DNA of 64,000 nt, taken from UBA5066 sp048500275. GTDB taxonomy: Bacteria; Acidobacteriota; Thermoanaerobaculia; UBA5066. The stretch covers positions 868,001-932,000 of the forward strand of contig JASNYI010000002.1 in NCBI GenBank assembly GCA_048500275.1, given 5' to 3'. Position 1 is the first letter of the stretch, and each line of letters starts with the position of its first letter. A model generated the notes under the pieces. That model saw only the letters and a program-made list of their open reading frames with translations, was not told the DNA's origin and did no database searches. This document shows positions 48,661 through 57,916 of this stretch, one piece after another. A program made the translations under genes and the position numbers.

Positions 48661-50343
48661 ATGAGCACGGCCACCGCCCCCGCCCGCTACGCGCCTCCCG
48701 CCCTCCCGCGCGGGACGACGCTCCGCTGCCGCTCCTGGCTCACGGAAGCGCCCTACCGGATGCTCCTGAACAACCTCGACCCCGACGTGGCCGAACGCCG
48801 TGAAGACCTCGTCGTCTACGGCGGGTCCGGCAAGGCTGCGCGCAACCCGGCCTGCCTCGAGGCGATCCTGCGCGAGCTCGAGAGGCTCGGCGACGACGAG
48901 ACCCTCCTCGTCCAGTCGGGCAAGCCGGTCGCGGTCTTCCGCACGCACGCCGACGCGCCGCGCGTCCTCATCGCGAACTCGAACCTCGTCCCGAACTGGG
49001 GGACCTGGGACGAGTTCCGGCGCCTCGAGGCGCTCGGGCTGACGATGTACGGCCAGATGACGGCCGGCTCCTGGATCTACATCGGGACGCAGGGAATCCT
49101 CCAGGGGACCTACGAGACGTTCGCGGAAGCGGGGCGCCGCGACCTCGGGTCGCCCGACGGCTCGCTCTCCGGGCGCCTCGCCGTCACGGCTGGCCTCGGC
49201 GGGATGGGCGGCGCCCAGCCCCTCGCCGTGACGATGGGAGGGGGTACGGCCCTCGTCGCCGAGGTGGACGCCCACCGGATCGACCGTCGGCTCGAGACGC
49301 GCTATTGCGACGAGCGGATCGACGACCTCGACGCCGCGATCGACCGCGCCCTCGCCGCGCGAGACGCGAAGGAGGGGATCTCGATCGGCGTCCTCGCGAA
49401 CGCCGTCGACCTGCTCGCACGCCTCGTCGCGCGCGGGATCGTCCCCGACCTCCTGACCGACCAGACCTCCGCTCACGACGAGCTGAACGGGTACGTCCCG
49501 CACGGCATCCCCTACGAGGCCGCCCTCGCGCTCCGGAAGGACGACCCCGAGGAGTACCGCCGGCGTTCCGTCGCCTCGATGGGCGAGCACGTCAGGCTGA
49601 TGCTCGAGCTGCAGCGCCGGGGCGCCGTCACGTTCGACTACGGCAACAACATCCGCGCCCAGGCGGTGAAGGCCGGCGTCGGGAACGCCTTCGAGATCGA
49701 GGGCTTCGTCCCGAAGTACATCCGGCCGCTCTTCTGCCTCGGCAAGGGGCCGTTCCGCTGGGCCGCCCTCTCGGGCGACCCGGCCGACATCGCCGCGACG
49801 GATCGCGCGCTCGTCGAGCTCTTCCCCGGGAACGCCGCGCTCCACCGCTGGCTCGACATGGCGGCGAAGCGGGTCGCCTACCAGGGCCTCCCGGCCCGGA
49901 TCTGCTGGCTCGGCTACGGAGAGCGGGTCAAGGCCGGCCTCGCCTTCAACGAGCTCGTGAGGACCGGGAAGGTGAAGGCGCCGATCGTCATCGGGCGCGA
50001 CCACCTCGACTGCGGCTCGGTCGCCTCTCCCAACCGCGAGACGGAGGCGATGAAGGACGGCAGCGACGCGATCGCCGACTGGCCGCTCCTCAACGCCCTC
50101 GTGAACACGGCGGCGGGCGCGACCTGGGTCTCGATCCACCACGGCGGCGGCGTCGGCATCGGCTACTCGATCCACGCCGGCATGGTCGTGGTCGCCGACG
50201 GCACGGAGGCCGCGGCGCACAGGCTCGCGCGGGTCCTCGTGAGCGACCCGGGGATGGGCGTCGTGAGGCACGTCGACGCGGGCTACGACGAGGCCGTCGC
50301 CTGCGCCGAGGCGCACGGCGTCGCGATCCCGATGCGCCGTTGA
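48661..50343 (+). CDS. hutU: Urocanate hydratase
   Basis: HutU hydrates urocanate to imidazolonepropionate using tightly bound NAD. The 560-residue protein shows YGGSGKAARN, MTAGSWIYIGTQGILQGTY, the NAD-site TAGLGGMGGAQPLA, FDYGNNIRAQA and the active-site region GRDHLDCGSVASPNRETE. Length is normal. It follows hutH in the pathway though the genes are 7 kb apart. The stop overlaps the kinase start (TTGA), which would couple the kinase to histidine catabolism genes. Confidence 0.96.
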   Translation: MSTATAPARYAPPALPRGTTLRCRSWLTEAPYRMLLNNLDPDVAERREDLVVYGGSGKAARNPACLEAILRELERLGDDETLLVQSGKPVAVFRTHADAPRVLIANSNLVPNWGTWDEFRRLEALGLTMYGQMTAGSWIYIGTQGILQGTYETFAEAGRRDLGSPDGSLSGRLAVTAGLGGMGGAQPLAVTMGGGTALVAEVDAHRIDRRLETRYCDERIDDLDAAIDRALAARDAKEGISIGVLANAVDLLARLVARGIVPDLLTDQTSAHDELNGYVPHGIPYEAALALRKDDPEEYRRRSVASMGEHVRLMLELQRRGAVTFDYGNNIRAQAVKAGVGNAFEIEGFVPKYIRPLFCLGKGPFRWAALSGDPADIAATDRALVELFPGNAALHRWLDMAAKRVAYQGLPARICWLGYGERVKAGLAFNELVRTGKVKAPIVIGRDHLDCGSVASPNRETEAMKDGSDAIADWPLLNALVNTAAGATWVSIHHGGGVGIGYSIHAGMVVVADGTEAAAHRLARVLVSDPGMGVVRHVDAGYDEAVACAEAHGVAIPMRR

Positions 50344-53300
50344 GAAGCCGGCGCGCGGTCGCGTTCCTCCTCGGCCTCCTCGCCGTGGCGGGGCTCGCGG
50401 CCGCGCTCGCCGCGAGACTGGCGCCTCTTCCCGAGGGGTCCCGGGAGCGACGCGAGGCGCGCCTGCGCGGTCGCGCCGCCGAGGCCCTCGAGAGGGATGC
50501 CGCAAGGCTCGCCGCCGCCTCGAAGCGGCTCGCGGAAGACGCGGCCCTCGTCGAGATCGTCGACGGCGGGAGCGGCGGGGTGAGGCCGGGACGGCTCTTC
50601 TCACTTCTCGCCGCGGCCCTTCCCCGCGAGCGGGGCTGGGGCGCCGTCCTCCTCGACCGGAACCGGGAGGCGGTGGCCTGGGCCGGCGAGCCGGGCGACC
50701 TCCCTCACCTGTCCGCCCCCCGGGTCGGGCCCTTCGCGGCGGCGTTCCGCGTCACGCAGCTCACTCTCGCGCACGAGTCGACCGTCGGGCGGAGCCCGGA
50801 GACGCGCGGGCATCTCGTCGTGACCCGGCGATTCCCGACCGGCATCGTGCGGCCCGACCTCCTCGACTCGATACCGCCGTCCTTCGGTTCCACGGCGCGA
50901 CGCCTGCGAATCAGATCCTCGACGGCGCCGGGGCGCCTCGTGGCGATCGACCTCGAGCCGGCGCCGGCGGCCGTCGTCGAAGAGGACGTGCGGACGTCGG
51001 CCGCCCGCCCCTGGGCGCTGGGCGCCGCGGTCGCCGCGCTTCTCCTGGGGTTCGCCTCGCGCGCCCCGGCGACCGGGGCGGTGGCGGCCCGCCTCCTGGT
51101 TCTCCTCGTGGCTCCTCGCGCCGAGACGGGCCCTTTCTCCCCCGTCCTTCACGACGTCACCGGCCTCCTGTCGACGCCCGCCGACATGGCGCTGACCGGG
51201 CTCGTCGCCCTTCTCCTCCTCCGGTCGTCCCTGGCCTCGCGGAAGGAGGCTCCCCGGGGGGCTCTCCTGCGGATCGCGGCCGGCGCCTCGGCCGTCGCCG
51301 CGGCGTGGGTTCCGGCCCTCCTCGGGCTCTCCGCGGGCCGTACCTCTCCCTCCCTTCTCCTCGGGCTCGGGCTCTTCACGGGCGAGACGGAGATGCCGCT
51401 CGGCTCGGCCGGCCTGGCCGCCGTGTCGGCGGCCGCGCTGGGATTCGCCGCCTTCCTCGCGGCCCGGGCAGGTCTGCAGGCGCGGGGGGCGGCGGCCCTC
51501 GGCCTCGCCGGAGCCGGGCTCACGGTCGGCGCGTACTTCGCCGGGCCGACCGGGGGCGGCGTCGCCCTCCTCTTCGCCGGCACGGTCCTCGTCGCAGCGG
51601 GCCTTTCGGGAAGGGCTTCGTCGTTCAGGACCTCGGACCTCCTCTCGAGGGCGGTCGGAGTCGCGCTCCTCGTCGCCGCGGGAGCGCTCGTGACGGGCGC
51701 CGGGGCTTCGATGGGGCGGCTGCTGCGGGCCGACGAGCGACTCGAGAGCGCGGCGAACCGATCGGTCCTCGAACGGGAGCGCCTCGAGGAGGAAGGCCCC
51801 GTGGCCTGGGAGGACCGCGTCGCGCGTCCCGAGCTCGAGCCCTGGGCCCCCGCGGAGGGCCTGACGAACCTCAGCGACCTCGCGCGCGCCCTCTGGACGC
51901 GGGGCCGCGACGGTGATTTCCCGGAAGCCGGCGACCTCCTCACCGTAAGGGACGAAGAGGGCCGGGTCCTTTCCTCGTTCGGGACCATGCGGCCCGGCGA
52001 CGAGGGGCGGGGAACGGCCGTGGGCCTTCGGGTCCCGGTGCCGGGGACGTTCGGCGTTCTCTCCCGCGCGCCGTGGCCCGACGGGGACGAAGAGGACCCG
52101 CTCCTCGTCGGGGTCCTCGGGGAGCCGACCCACGGCGACCGCCACGTCGAGCGCACGGACTTCGACGGTGCCGGGCGCCCCCTCGGGCGGGGGCGGCTCG
52201 AGAGGTCGGAGCTCTCGGCCCGGCTCGTCGCGGTGGCCCGACGGTCCGGCGTCGCGTGGGGCACGGAAGCGACGGTCGGGAGGCGCTGGCGGTCGACGGT
52301 CCGGAGCGCGGGCCCCGGTTTCGTCGCGTGGGGCGTCGAGGTCCCGACGCCGGCGTTCGCGCTCGGCTCCGCCGTGGCGGCCGCCGAGACGACCCTCCCT
52401 TTCGCCCTCCTCGTCCTCCTCGGCGGAGAGCTGGCCTCGCGCGCGCGGGAGCGCCTCGCGCGCCGGAGCGTCCCCGGCACGCGCTTCTTCGGGTCGTTCC
52501 GCGGGAAGCTCGCCCTGGCTCTCCTCGTCTCCGGCGCCGTGCCGCTCGCGGCCAGCGCCCTGATGGTCCGGGCGGCTCTCGACCGCTCCTCCGCGCGGGC
52601 GGCCGAAAGGCACGCCCTTCAGCTCCTCACGGAGGGACGCCGCCTCCTTGAGGAGCGGGTCACCGGGACGCCGTCCCCGGCGGAGCTGAACCGCGCCGCC
52701 TCCGTCGTGGGCGTCGACCTCCTCCTCTACCGGGACGGCCTCCTCGCGGCGGCCTCCCGGGCCGTGCCCGTGGCGGCGGGGCTGGCGCCGGAGCGGCTCG
52801 CGGCCCGCGTCGCGGCCACGCTCGGGAACGGCGCGAGCGAGGCGGCGGCGACCCGCGGACCGGTGCGGCGAGGCGGGCGCCGCGTGGCGGAGGCGGCGGT
52901 GACGCTGTCGAGGGAGGATCGCACGACGCTCGCCGTCATCCTCGGCGAGGACCCGGCCGGACGCGAGGCGGCCGACGCGCTCGTCCTCCTCGCCGTGGCC
53001 GTCGCGCTCGGCGCGCTCGCGCTCGGCGGGCGAGGGGCCCTCGCCCTCTCGAGGCCGGTCGAGGACCTCGTCGCCGCCGCGGAGCGGATCGGCGCCGGCG
53101 AGGCGCCGGGCCCGATCGAGCCGCCCGGGACGGAGGACCTGGCGAGGCTCGTCGAGGCCTTCGGGACGATGTCCGAGAGGATCCGCGAGAGGACGGAGCT
53201 GCTCGAGCGCGAGAGGGAGGCGGCGGTCAGCGTCCTCGCGAACCTGACGCCGGCCGCGGTCCTGTTCCGGGGGACGGACGGCCGGATCCTGTTCGCGAAT

Positions 53301-54227
53301 CCCGCCGCCGACGCGCTCCTCCCCCCCGGCGCCCGCGTCGCCGACAGGCTCTCCGCCCCGCTGTTCGCGCCGGTCGCAGCGGCGCTGCGCCACGCGCGGC
53401 CCTTCGAGACGCGGGTGACCCTCCGGGTGGACGACACCGAGAAGGTCCTTCGCGTCGTCGTCGCCGACCTGCCGGCCGACGCCGAGGGGACGAGGACGGT
53501 GCTCCTTCTCGAGGACCTGACCGACTTCACGCGCGCGGAGCGGCTCGAGACGTGGATCGAGGCCGCGAGAGCCGTGGCGCACGACATCAAGAACCCGCTC
53601 ACCCCGATCCGCCTCACGGCCGAGAGGCTCGCGAGGGCCGCCGCGCGCGGGGCCCCGCCGGAACCCGGGAGGATCGGCGACGCCGCGTCCGTCATCCTGC
53701 GCCAGGTCGATCTCCTGACGGAGAGGACCTCGCGGCTCTCCCGCTTCGCCAGCCCGGCCTCGCCGGACAGGGCGCTGCTGCCGGGAGCGGGAGTCGCGGA
53801 GCTGATCCGCGAGGTCGCGTCCGACTTCTCGGCTCACGCCACGGTCCGGGTCTCGTGGAGCGTCGAGGGGGAGCTGCCCGGGGTCCTCGTCGACCGGTCG
53901 CTTCTCCGTGACGCCGTCTCGAACTTCGTCCTCAACGCGATCGAGGCGCTGGAGGGAAGCGGTGGCACGGTGCAGATCGCCGCCCGGGCGACCGCCGGGA
54001 CGCCCGGAGGCCTCGAGGTCTCCTGCGAGGACGACGGGCCGGGAGTGGCCGAGCACGACCTCCCGCGGCTCTTCGATCCGTCGTTCTCGACGAAGTCGCG
54101 CGGCTCCGGGATGGGCCTCGCGGCGGCGCGCCGCGCCGTGGAGGAGCACGGGGGCCGTCTCTTCGCCGAGCGCTCCGCGCGGGGCGGCCTGCGCATCGGG
54201 TTCGTCCTGCCCGCGACGCCCCGCTGA
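50340..54227 (+). CDS. Large multi-pass sensor histidine kinase (NtrY-like C-terminus)
   Basis: At 1295 residues this is far larger than usual kinases. It begins with a helix at about 5-25, an extracytoplasmic segment, a block of hydrophobic helices at about 225-430, a second soluble segment, further helices near 680-700, 721-742 and 880-900, then a HAMP-like region, a PAS domain from about 960 (LTPAAVLFRGTDGRILFANP), HisKA with H1081 (VAHDIKNPLTPIRLTAERL) and HATPase (N box near 1195, DDGPG near 1231, GSGMGLA near 1256). The HDIKNPLTPI box is that of NtrY. No response regulator follows. The TTG overlaps the hutU stop. Confidence 0.85.
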   Translation: MRSRRAVAFLLGLLAVAGLAAALAARLAPLPEGSRERREARLRGRAAEALERDAARLAAASKRLAEDAALVEIVDGGSGGVRPGRLFSLLAAALPRERGWGAVLLDRNREAVAWAGEPGDLPHLSAPRVGPFAAAFRVTQLTLAHESTVGRSPETRGHLVVTRRFPTGIVRPDLLDSIPPSFGSTARRLRIRSSTAPGRLVAIDLEPAPAAVVEEDVRTSAARPWALGAAVAALLLGFASRAPATGAVAARLLVLLVAPRAETGPFSPVLHDVTGLLSTPADMALTGLVALLLLRSSLASRKEAPRGALLRIAAGASAVAAAWVPALLGLSAGRTSPSLLLGLGLFTGETEMPLGSAGLAAVSAAALGFAAFLAARAGLQARGAAALGLAGAGLTVGAYFAGPTGGGVALLFAGTVLVAAGLSGRASSFRTSDLLSRAVGVALLVAAGALVTGAGASMGRLLRADERLESAANRSVLERERLEEEGPVAWEDRVARPELEPWAPAEGLTNLSDLARALWTRGRDGDFPEAGDLLTVRDEEGRVLSSFGTMRPGDEGRGTAVGLRVPVPGTFGVLSRAPWPDGDEEDPLLVGVLGEPTHGDRHVERTDFDGAGRPLGRGRLERSELSARLVAVARRSGVAWGTEATVGRRWRSTVRSAGPGFVAWGVEVPTPAFALGSAVAAAETTLPFALLVLLGGELASRARERLARRSVPGTRFFGSFRGKLALALLVSGAVPLAASALMVRAALDRSSARAAERHALQLLTEGRRLLEERVTGTPSPAELNRAASVVGVDLLLYRDGLLAAASRAVPVAAGLAPERLAARVAATLGNGASEAAATRGPVRRGGRRVAEAAVTLSREDRTTLAVILGEDPAGREAADALVLLAVAVALGALALGGRGALALSRPVEDLVAAAERIGAGEAPGPIEPPGTEDLARLVEAFGTMSERIRERTELLEREREAAVSVLANLTPAAVLFRGTDGRILFANPAADALLPPGARVADRLSAPLFAPVAAALRHARPFETRVTLRVDDTEKVLRVVVADLPADAEGTRTVLLLEDLTDFTRAERLETWIEAARAVAHDIKNPLTPIRLTAERLARAAARGAPPEPGRIGDAASVILRQVDLLTERTSRLSRFASPASPDRALLPGAGVAELIREVASDFSAHATVRVSWSVEGELPGVLVDRSLLRDAVSNFVLNAIEALEGSGGTVQIAARATAGTPGGLEVSCEDDGPGVAEHDLPRLFDPSFSTKSRGSGMGLAAARRAVEEHGGRLFAERSARGGLRIGFVLPATPR

Positions 54228-54233
54228 TATGAT
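54228..54233 (+). promoter_or_regulatory. Candidate extended -10 for the lipoprotein gene
   Basis: TATGAT preceded by TGA (TGn form) begins right after the kinase stop codon and ends nine bases before the ATG at 54243. Confidence 0.45.
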
Positions 54234-54242
54234 TTCCGCGCC

Positions 54243-55784
54243 ATGCCCCCCAAAACGAGCCGCGTACACCGCCTGGTCGCCGGGCTCCTCCTGCTCGGCG
54301 CCCTCGGAACGCCGTCGTGCGGAAAGGGGATACCGCTTCTCGGGCGCGGGTCCTCGCAGCCGCCGCCGCGCGAGGATGCCCTCTTCCTCGCCGAGGCGCC
54401 CGCCATCGTGCCGGACGAGCTGTACCCGGAGCTCGCCGAGATGGGAATCCGCCGTCTCTACGTGGCCGCGGCAAATCTCTCCGCCTCAGGTCAGGTCCGG
54501 TCGCTTCCGCCTCCTCCGTCCTCGATCCGCCTTCCGGTCGTGCTCGTCCTCCTGGGTGAGCCGGGGGCCGAGGGCGGGCTGAAGGGCCCGGCCCCGGAGG
54601 CCCTTGGCGAGACCTGGGCGGCCGGCGTGAAAAAGCTCGTCGAGGAGTCGGCAGGATGGGCCCGCGTGAGCGGCGTCCACCTCCACATCCTCCCCGCCCC
54701 GGCCGACGCCGAGGGGCTCGCGAAGGCCCTCTCCGCCCTCCGGAAGAGGCTCGGCGGGCTCACGGTCTCCGTGACGCTCCGGGCGGGGGCGCCCGCCGGA
54801 TCGTGGGAGCCTCTCGCCGGGGCCGTCGACGAGGCGCTCGTGTTCTCGTTCGGGCGCCGGCCCGAGACGAACGACGTCTTCGTCCGCGAGCAGGATGAGG
54901 AGGAAGCGAAGGGGTACCCGATCCCCTTCCGGCTCCTCTTCGTGCCAGGCGGCTACGGAGTCGCGGGGACCGGAGCGAAGGCGCGAAGGCTCGCGGACGG
55001 CGAGGTCGACAAGCTCTCGGAAGACCGGAACCTCGATTTCGACTTCGCGGCCGTCCTCTCGAGCGACCCCGGCAGCATCTACAACTTCAAGCCGCGGTCG
55101 GGATACGAGAGGTCGCCGAACCTCCTGTCTGACGACGGCGGCCGCGCCCGGTTCGACATCCTCCCGTTCGCGGACCTCGTCCGGCACGTCGCGGCGAGCT
55201 CGCGCTGGGGCGCTCCGCAGCTCCGGGGGCGGGTCTTCGTCGTCGACGGCGTCCCGAGGGACGGTCACCTCGTCGGCTACCCGGCGATCCGGGCCTTCCT
55301 CACGGGGAAGCCCTGGGAGCCCGGCCTCCTCGTGGAGTCGGTCGAGGGGAAGGGCCGGCGGGGCGAGGTCTGGCTCAGGGTCTCGAACCCGGGCCCCACG
55401 CCGAGCGAGCTCTCCCGTTTCGGGAACCACGTCACGATCCGGCTCGAGGGCGGCGTCTTGATGGGCCTCGGCGCCGGGGACTTCGACCGTTACGAGGTCT
55501 TCGCCTCGGTTGCCGACCTGACGAAGTCGGCTCCCTTCGGCCGGGCGACCGCGTGCCGTCTCTTCGAGAACTTCTTCGCCCCGGGGGAGGCCAACGAGGC
55601 CGGTCCTCTTCGCGTCGCCGGAGCGAGGCCGCGCGTCTTCGTGACGTGGCAGCTGAACCTGCCCGACGGGCGGACGATCTCCGGGCCGGAGGTCGAGGTC
55701 CAGATCTCGACCCAGCCCGCCGCGCCGACGCCGAAGGCCAGGCCCAGGGCCCAGCCGCCGATTCCGAAGCTGAAGAAGCGCTGA
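54243..55784 (+). CDS. Putative lipoprotein of unknown function, DUF3142-like
   Basis: A 513-residue protein with an N-terminal hydrophobic segment and a cysteine at residue 26 (LGTPSCGKG) that could be lipidated, though the lipobox is poor. The middle (VPDELYPELAEMGIRRLYV, SGVHLHILPAPADAEGL, LTVSVTLRAGAP, VDEALVFSFGR) has the alternating strand/helix pattern of a TIM-barrel-like domain and recalls DUF3142 proteins; that is a weak match from memory. The C-terminal 120 residues look beta-rich, followed by a Pro/Lys tail. It has its own extended -10 inside the end of the kinase gene. Confidence 0.6.
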   Translation: MPPKTSRVHRLVAGLLLLGALGTPSCGKGIPLLGRGSSQPPPREDALFLAEAPAIVPDELYPELAEMGIRRLYVAAANLSASGQVRSLPPPPSSIRLPVVLVLLGEPGAEGGLKGPAPEALGETWAAGVKKLVEESAGWARVSGVHLHILPAPADAEGLAKALSALRKRLGGLTVSVTLRAGAPAGSWEPLAGAVDEALVFSFGRRPETNDVFVREQDEEEAKGYPIPFRLLFVPGGYGVAGTGAKARRLADGEVDKLSEDRNLDFDFAAVLSSDPGSIYNFKPRSGYERSPNLLSDDGGRARFDILPFADLVRHVAASSRWGAPQLRGRVFVVDGVPRDGHLVGYPAIRAFLTGKPWEPGLLVESVEGKGRRGEVWLRVSNPGPTPSELSRFGNHVTIRLEGGVLMGLGAGDFDRYEVFASVADLTKSAPFGRATACRLFENFFAPGEANEAGPLRVAGARPRVFVTWQLNLPDGRTISGPEVEVQISTQPAAPTPKARPRAQPPIPKLKKR

Positions 55785-55809
55785 CCGCGCGCCGTTTCGA
55801 CGAAGGCCC

Positions 55810-56805
55810 TCAGGCGTCGGGGAGGAGACCTCTCTCGGCGACGGCCGCCTCTGCGACGCGGACGGCGAGGAGCGCACCCGGGCGCCGCAGGTCGTCCGAG
55901 GCCAGGAAGAGCCTCGCGGAGGGGCCCGACGCGGAGAGACGCAGGAGAAGGGTCTCGTCCCGCCCCGCCGCGTCCACGATCCCCGCGGGGCCGTCGGCCT
56001 CGACGTCGGGCTCCGCGAAACCGCGGCCGGTGGCGAGGAGGGCGCCGCGAATCGCCCCGTGCGCGGGAGCCTCGCCGTCGAACCGGGCTTCGAGACGGAA
56101 CGTCGTGCCGTGGAACACCCCCGCCCGGGCCGACAGGACTGTCAGGTCGAGGTCGCGGCCGAGGAGGGCGCGGGCGTCGCCCGAGACGCGGGCGTCGAAC
56201 GCGTCGGTGTCGCCGGGAGGGAAGACGTTGAACGCGCACTGCGCGCCGAGGTGGTCCTTCGGGACGCTCCGGAAGGAGGCGATCGCGATCGCCTGCTGGA
56301 AGAGCTCGTCGAGCGCGTCCTTGCCCAGGTCGCTCGCCGGGCGGTCGATCGCGACCGTCACCGCCGAGACGGGACGAAGCGTCTCGAGCGCGGCGACGGC
56401 GTCGGCGAGGACGGTGGCGGCCGGGTCCCTGAGGACGAGGAGGTCCCCGGCCGGCAACGGGGTGGGCAGGAGGCCCCGGACGGCGTCGACGAAGTCGCCC
56501 GAGGCGCGCTGCCCCGACAGGTCGATGGCGAGGCACCCGTCGTTCTCCCTGCGGGCGAGAAACCGGGCCGTCGTCTCCGGAGGGCCGCAGAGGAACGCGA
56601 TCTGGCAGCCGGAGAGGCCGTCCGGCGGGAGGGCGGAGACGAACGCCGCCTCGCCGTCGTCCTCGGTGAGGAGGCCCGACTCCGGATCGCCGGTGTGGAA
56701 GAGGTGGACGTGCGCGGCCGGAAAGCCACGTTCGCGAAGGACGACCTTCACGTCCCGGCCCGCGAGCGACGCCGGGTCGACGATGGCGACGGAAAGGCCG
56801 ATCAC
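55810..56805 (-). CDS. usg: Aspartate-semialdehyde dehydrogenase-like protein without catalytic Cys
   Basis: The 331-residue protein has the ASADH layout of E. coli Usg: an N-terminal nucleotide-binding-type strand, then LVLRDPAATVLADAVAALETL where true enzymes have NPNCST, so the catalytic cysteine is alanine. The following VAIDRPASDLGKDALDELFQQ parallels the SGAGKAGVEEL helix, and AFNVFPPGD and VFHGTTFRLEA parallel further family segments. Enzymatic activity is not expected; Usg-type proteins have no firm role. The GTG overlaps the pssA stop by four bases. Confidence 0.75.
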   Translation of the reverse strand: MIGLSVAIVDPASLAGRDVKVVLRERGFPAAHVHLFHTGDPESGLLTEDDGEAAFVSALPPDGLSGCQIAFLCGPPETTARFLARRENDGCLAIDLSGQRASGDFVDAVRGLLPTPLPAGDLLVLRDPAATVLADAVAALETLRPVSAVTVAIDRPASDLGKDALDELFQQAIAIASFRSVPKDHLGAQCAFNVFPPGDTDAFDARVSGDARALLGRDLDLTVLSARAGVFHGTTFRLEARFDGEAPAHGAIRGALLATGRGFAEPDVEADGPAGIVDAAGRDETLLLRLSASGPSARLFLASDDLRRPGALLAVRVAEAAVAERGLLPDA

Positions 56806-57569
56806 GCCGCGGCTCCCGCCGGGGGCGGCGTACGGCGGGGAAGGAGAGCCGCGAGGAGGCGGGCGACGGGGGCCGAGAGGGCGTACGTGATGGCGAGGCC
56901 GGCGAGGCAGATGTCGGGGCGCCAGGCCGCGACGGCGGCCACGAGGAGCCCCGCGAGGGGGACGAGCCGGGCCGACTTGCGCGCCTTCAGGTCGACGTCC
57001 TTGAACGAGCGGTACCGGAACGTCGAGACCATGAGGAAGCCGAGCAGGAGCGTCACGACGAGCATTGCAAGGGCGATCCGCGGGTCGGGGAGCGGTTCCG
57101 GGATGACCCAGATCAGCCCGCAGAGGGCGCCCGCCGCGGCCGGGATCGGGAGGCCGACGAACCACCTCTTGTCGACGACGTGGATCTGGACGTTGAACCG
57201 GGCGAGACGGCAGGCGCCGCACACGAGGAAGAGAAACGAGGCGAAGAGGCCGTACCGGCCGTAGGAGGAAAGGCCCCAGTGATAGACGAGGAAGGCGGGG
57301 GCGAGGCCGAACGAGAGGACGTCGGAGAGGGAGTCGAGCTGCTCGCCGAACGCCGAGGTCGAGCCGGTCATCCTGGCGACCCGCCCGTCGAGCGAGTCGA
57401 GGAACCCCGCCAGGAAGAGGAGCCCCGCGGCGAGGTCGAAGCGGCCTTTGACCGTCGCGTCGAGGGCGAGGTAGCCGCAGAAGACGTTTCCGACCGTGAA
57501 GAGGGCCGGAATGACGTAAACGCCGCGGCGTACGCCGCGGCGCTGAACCTCGCTGGAGGTTCCGTTCAT
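56802..57569 (-). CDS. pssA: CDP-diacylglycerol-serine O-phosphatidyltransferase
   Basis: PssA makes phosphatidylserine, the precursor of phosphatidylethanolamine. The 255-residue membrane protein has the CDP-alcohol phosphotransferase signature D-G-x2-A-R-x8-G-x3-D-x3-D in DSLDGRVARMTGSTSAFGEQLDSLSD (read across residues about 58-83) and about six to eight helices. It is the type II (membrane, Bacillus-like) form. No psd gene is next to it; the usg-like gene follows with a four-base overlap. Confidence 0.92.
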   Translation of the reverse strand: MNGTSSEVQRRGVRRGVYVIPALFTVGNVFCGYLALDATVKGRFDLAAGLLFLAGFLDSLDGRVARMTGSTSAFGEQLDSLSDVLSFGLAPAFLVYHWGLSSYGRYGLFASFLFLVCGACRLARFNVQIHVVDKRWFVGLPIPAAAGALCGLIWVIPEPLPDPRIALAMLVVTLLLGFLMVSTFRYRSFKDVDLKARKSARLVPLAGLLVAAVAAWRPDICLAGLAITYALSAPVARLLAALLPRRTPPPAGAAA

Positions 57570-57611
57570 GGGTGTGTCGACGGGACCGTTCCTGTCGAGC
57601 GCGAGCCGGCC

Positions 57612-57851
57612 CTAATGGGGCGCTCCGACGCGGGCCCTGTGCTCACGAGCGATCTCCTCCATCCGGTCCTTCACCATCAGCTTCTGCTTCTTGAGGCGCT
57701 TCTCCTCGCCCTCCTCGTCGGACGAGAGGAACGTCTTGGACGCCAGCTCGGCGAGCCTCTTTTCGAAGTCGTGATGGGTTCGGACGAGATTCCGGAACTC
57801 GTCGTGGGACTGGGCCAGCTCGCGCTTCAACTCTTCGGTCAGAGTCGGCAT
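57612..57851 (-). CDS. YdcH-like DUF465 small protein
   Basis: A 79-residue helical hairpin protein. HDEFRNLVRTHHDFEKRLAELA and KRLKKQKLMVKDRMEEIARE match the YdcH/DUF465 family in order and length. Function of the family is unknown. The ATG at 57851 is preceded by GAGGAGG at suitable distance. It lies between rimI and pssA on the same strand. Confidence 0.8.
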   Translation of the reverse strand: MPTLTEELKRELAQSHDEFRNLVRTHHDFEKRLAELASKTFLSSDEEGEEKRLKKQKLMVKDRMEEIAREHRARVGAPH

Positions 57852-57916
57852 GAACACCTCCTCGAAGTGAATTTCGAAAGAGCCGGACTGAGTCTCCCTT
57901 TTTCGACCTCCGGGAG

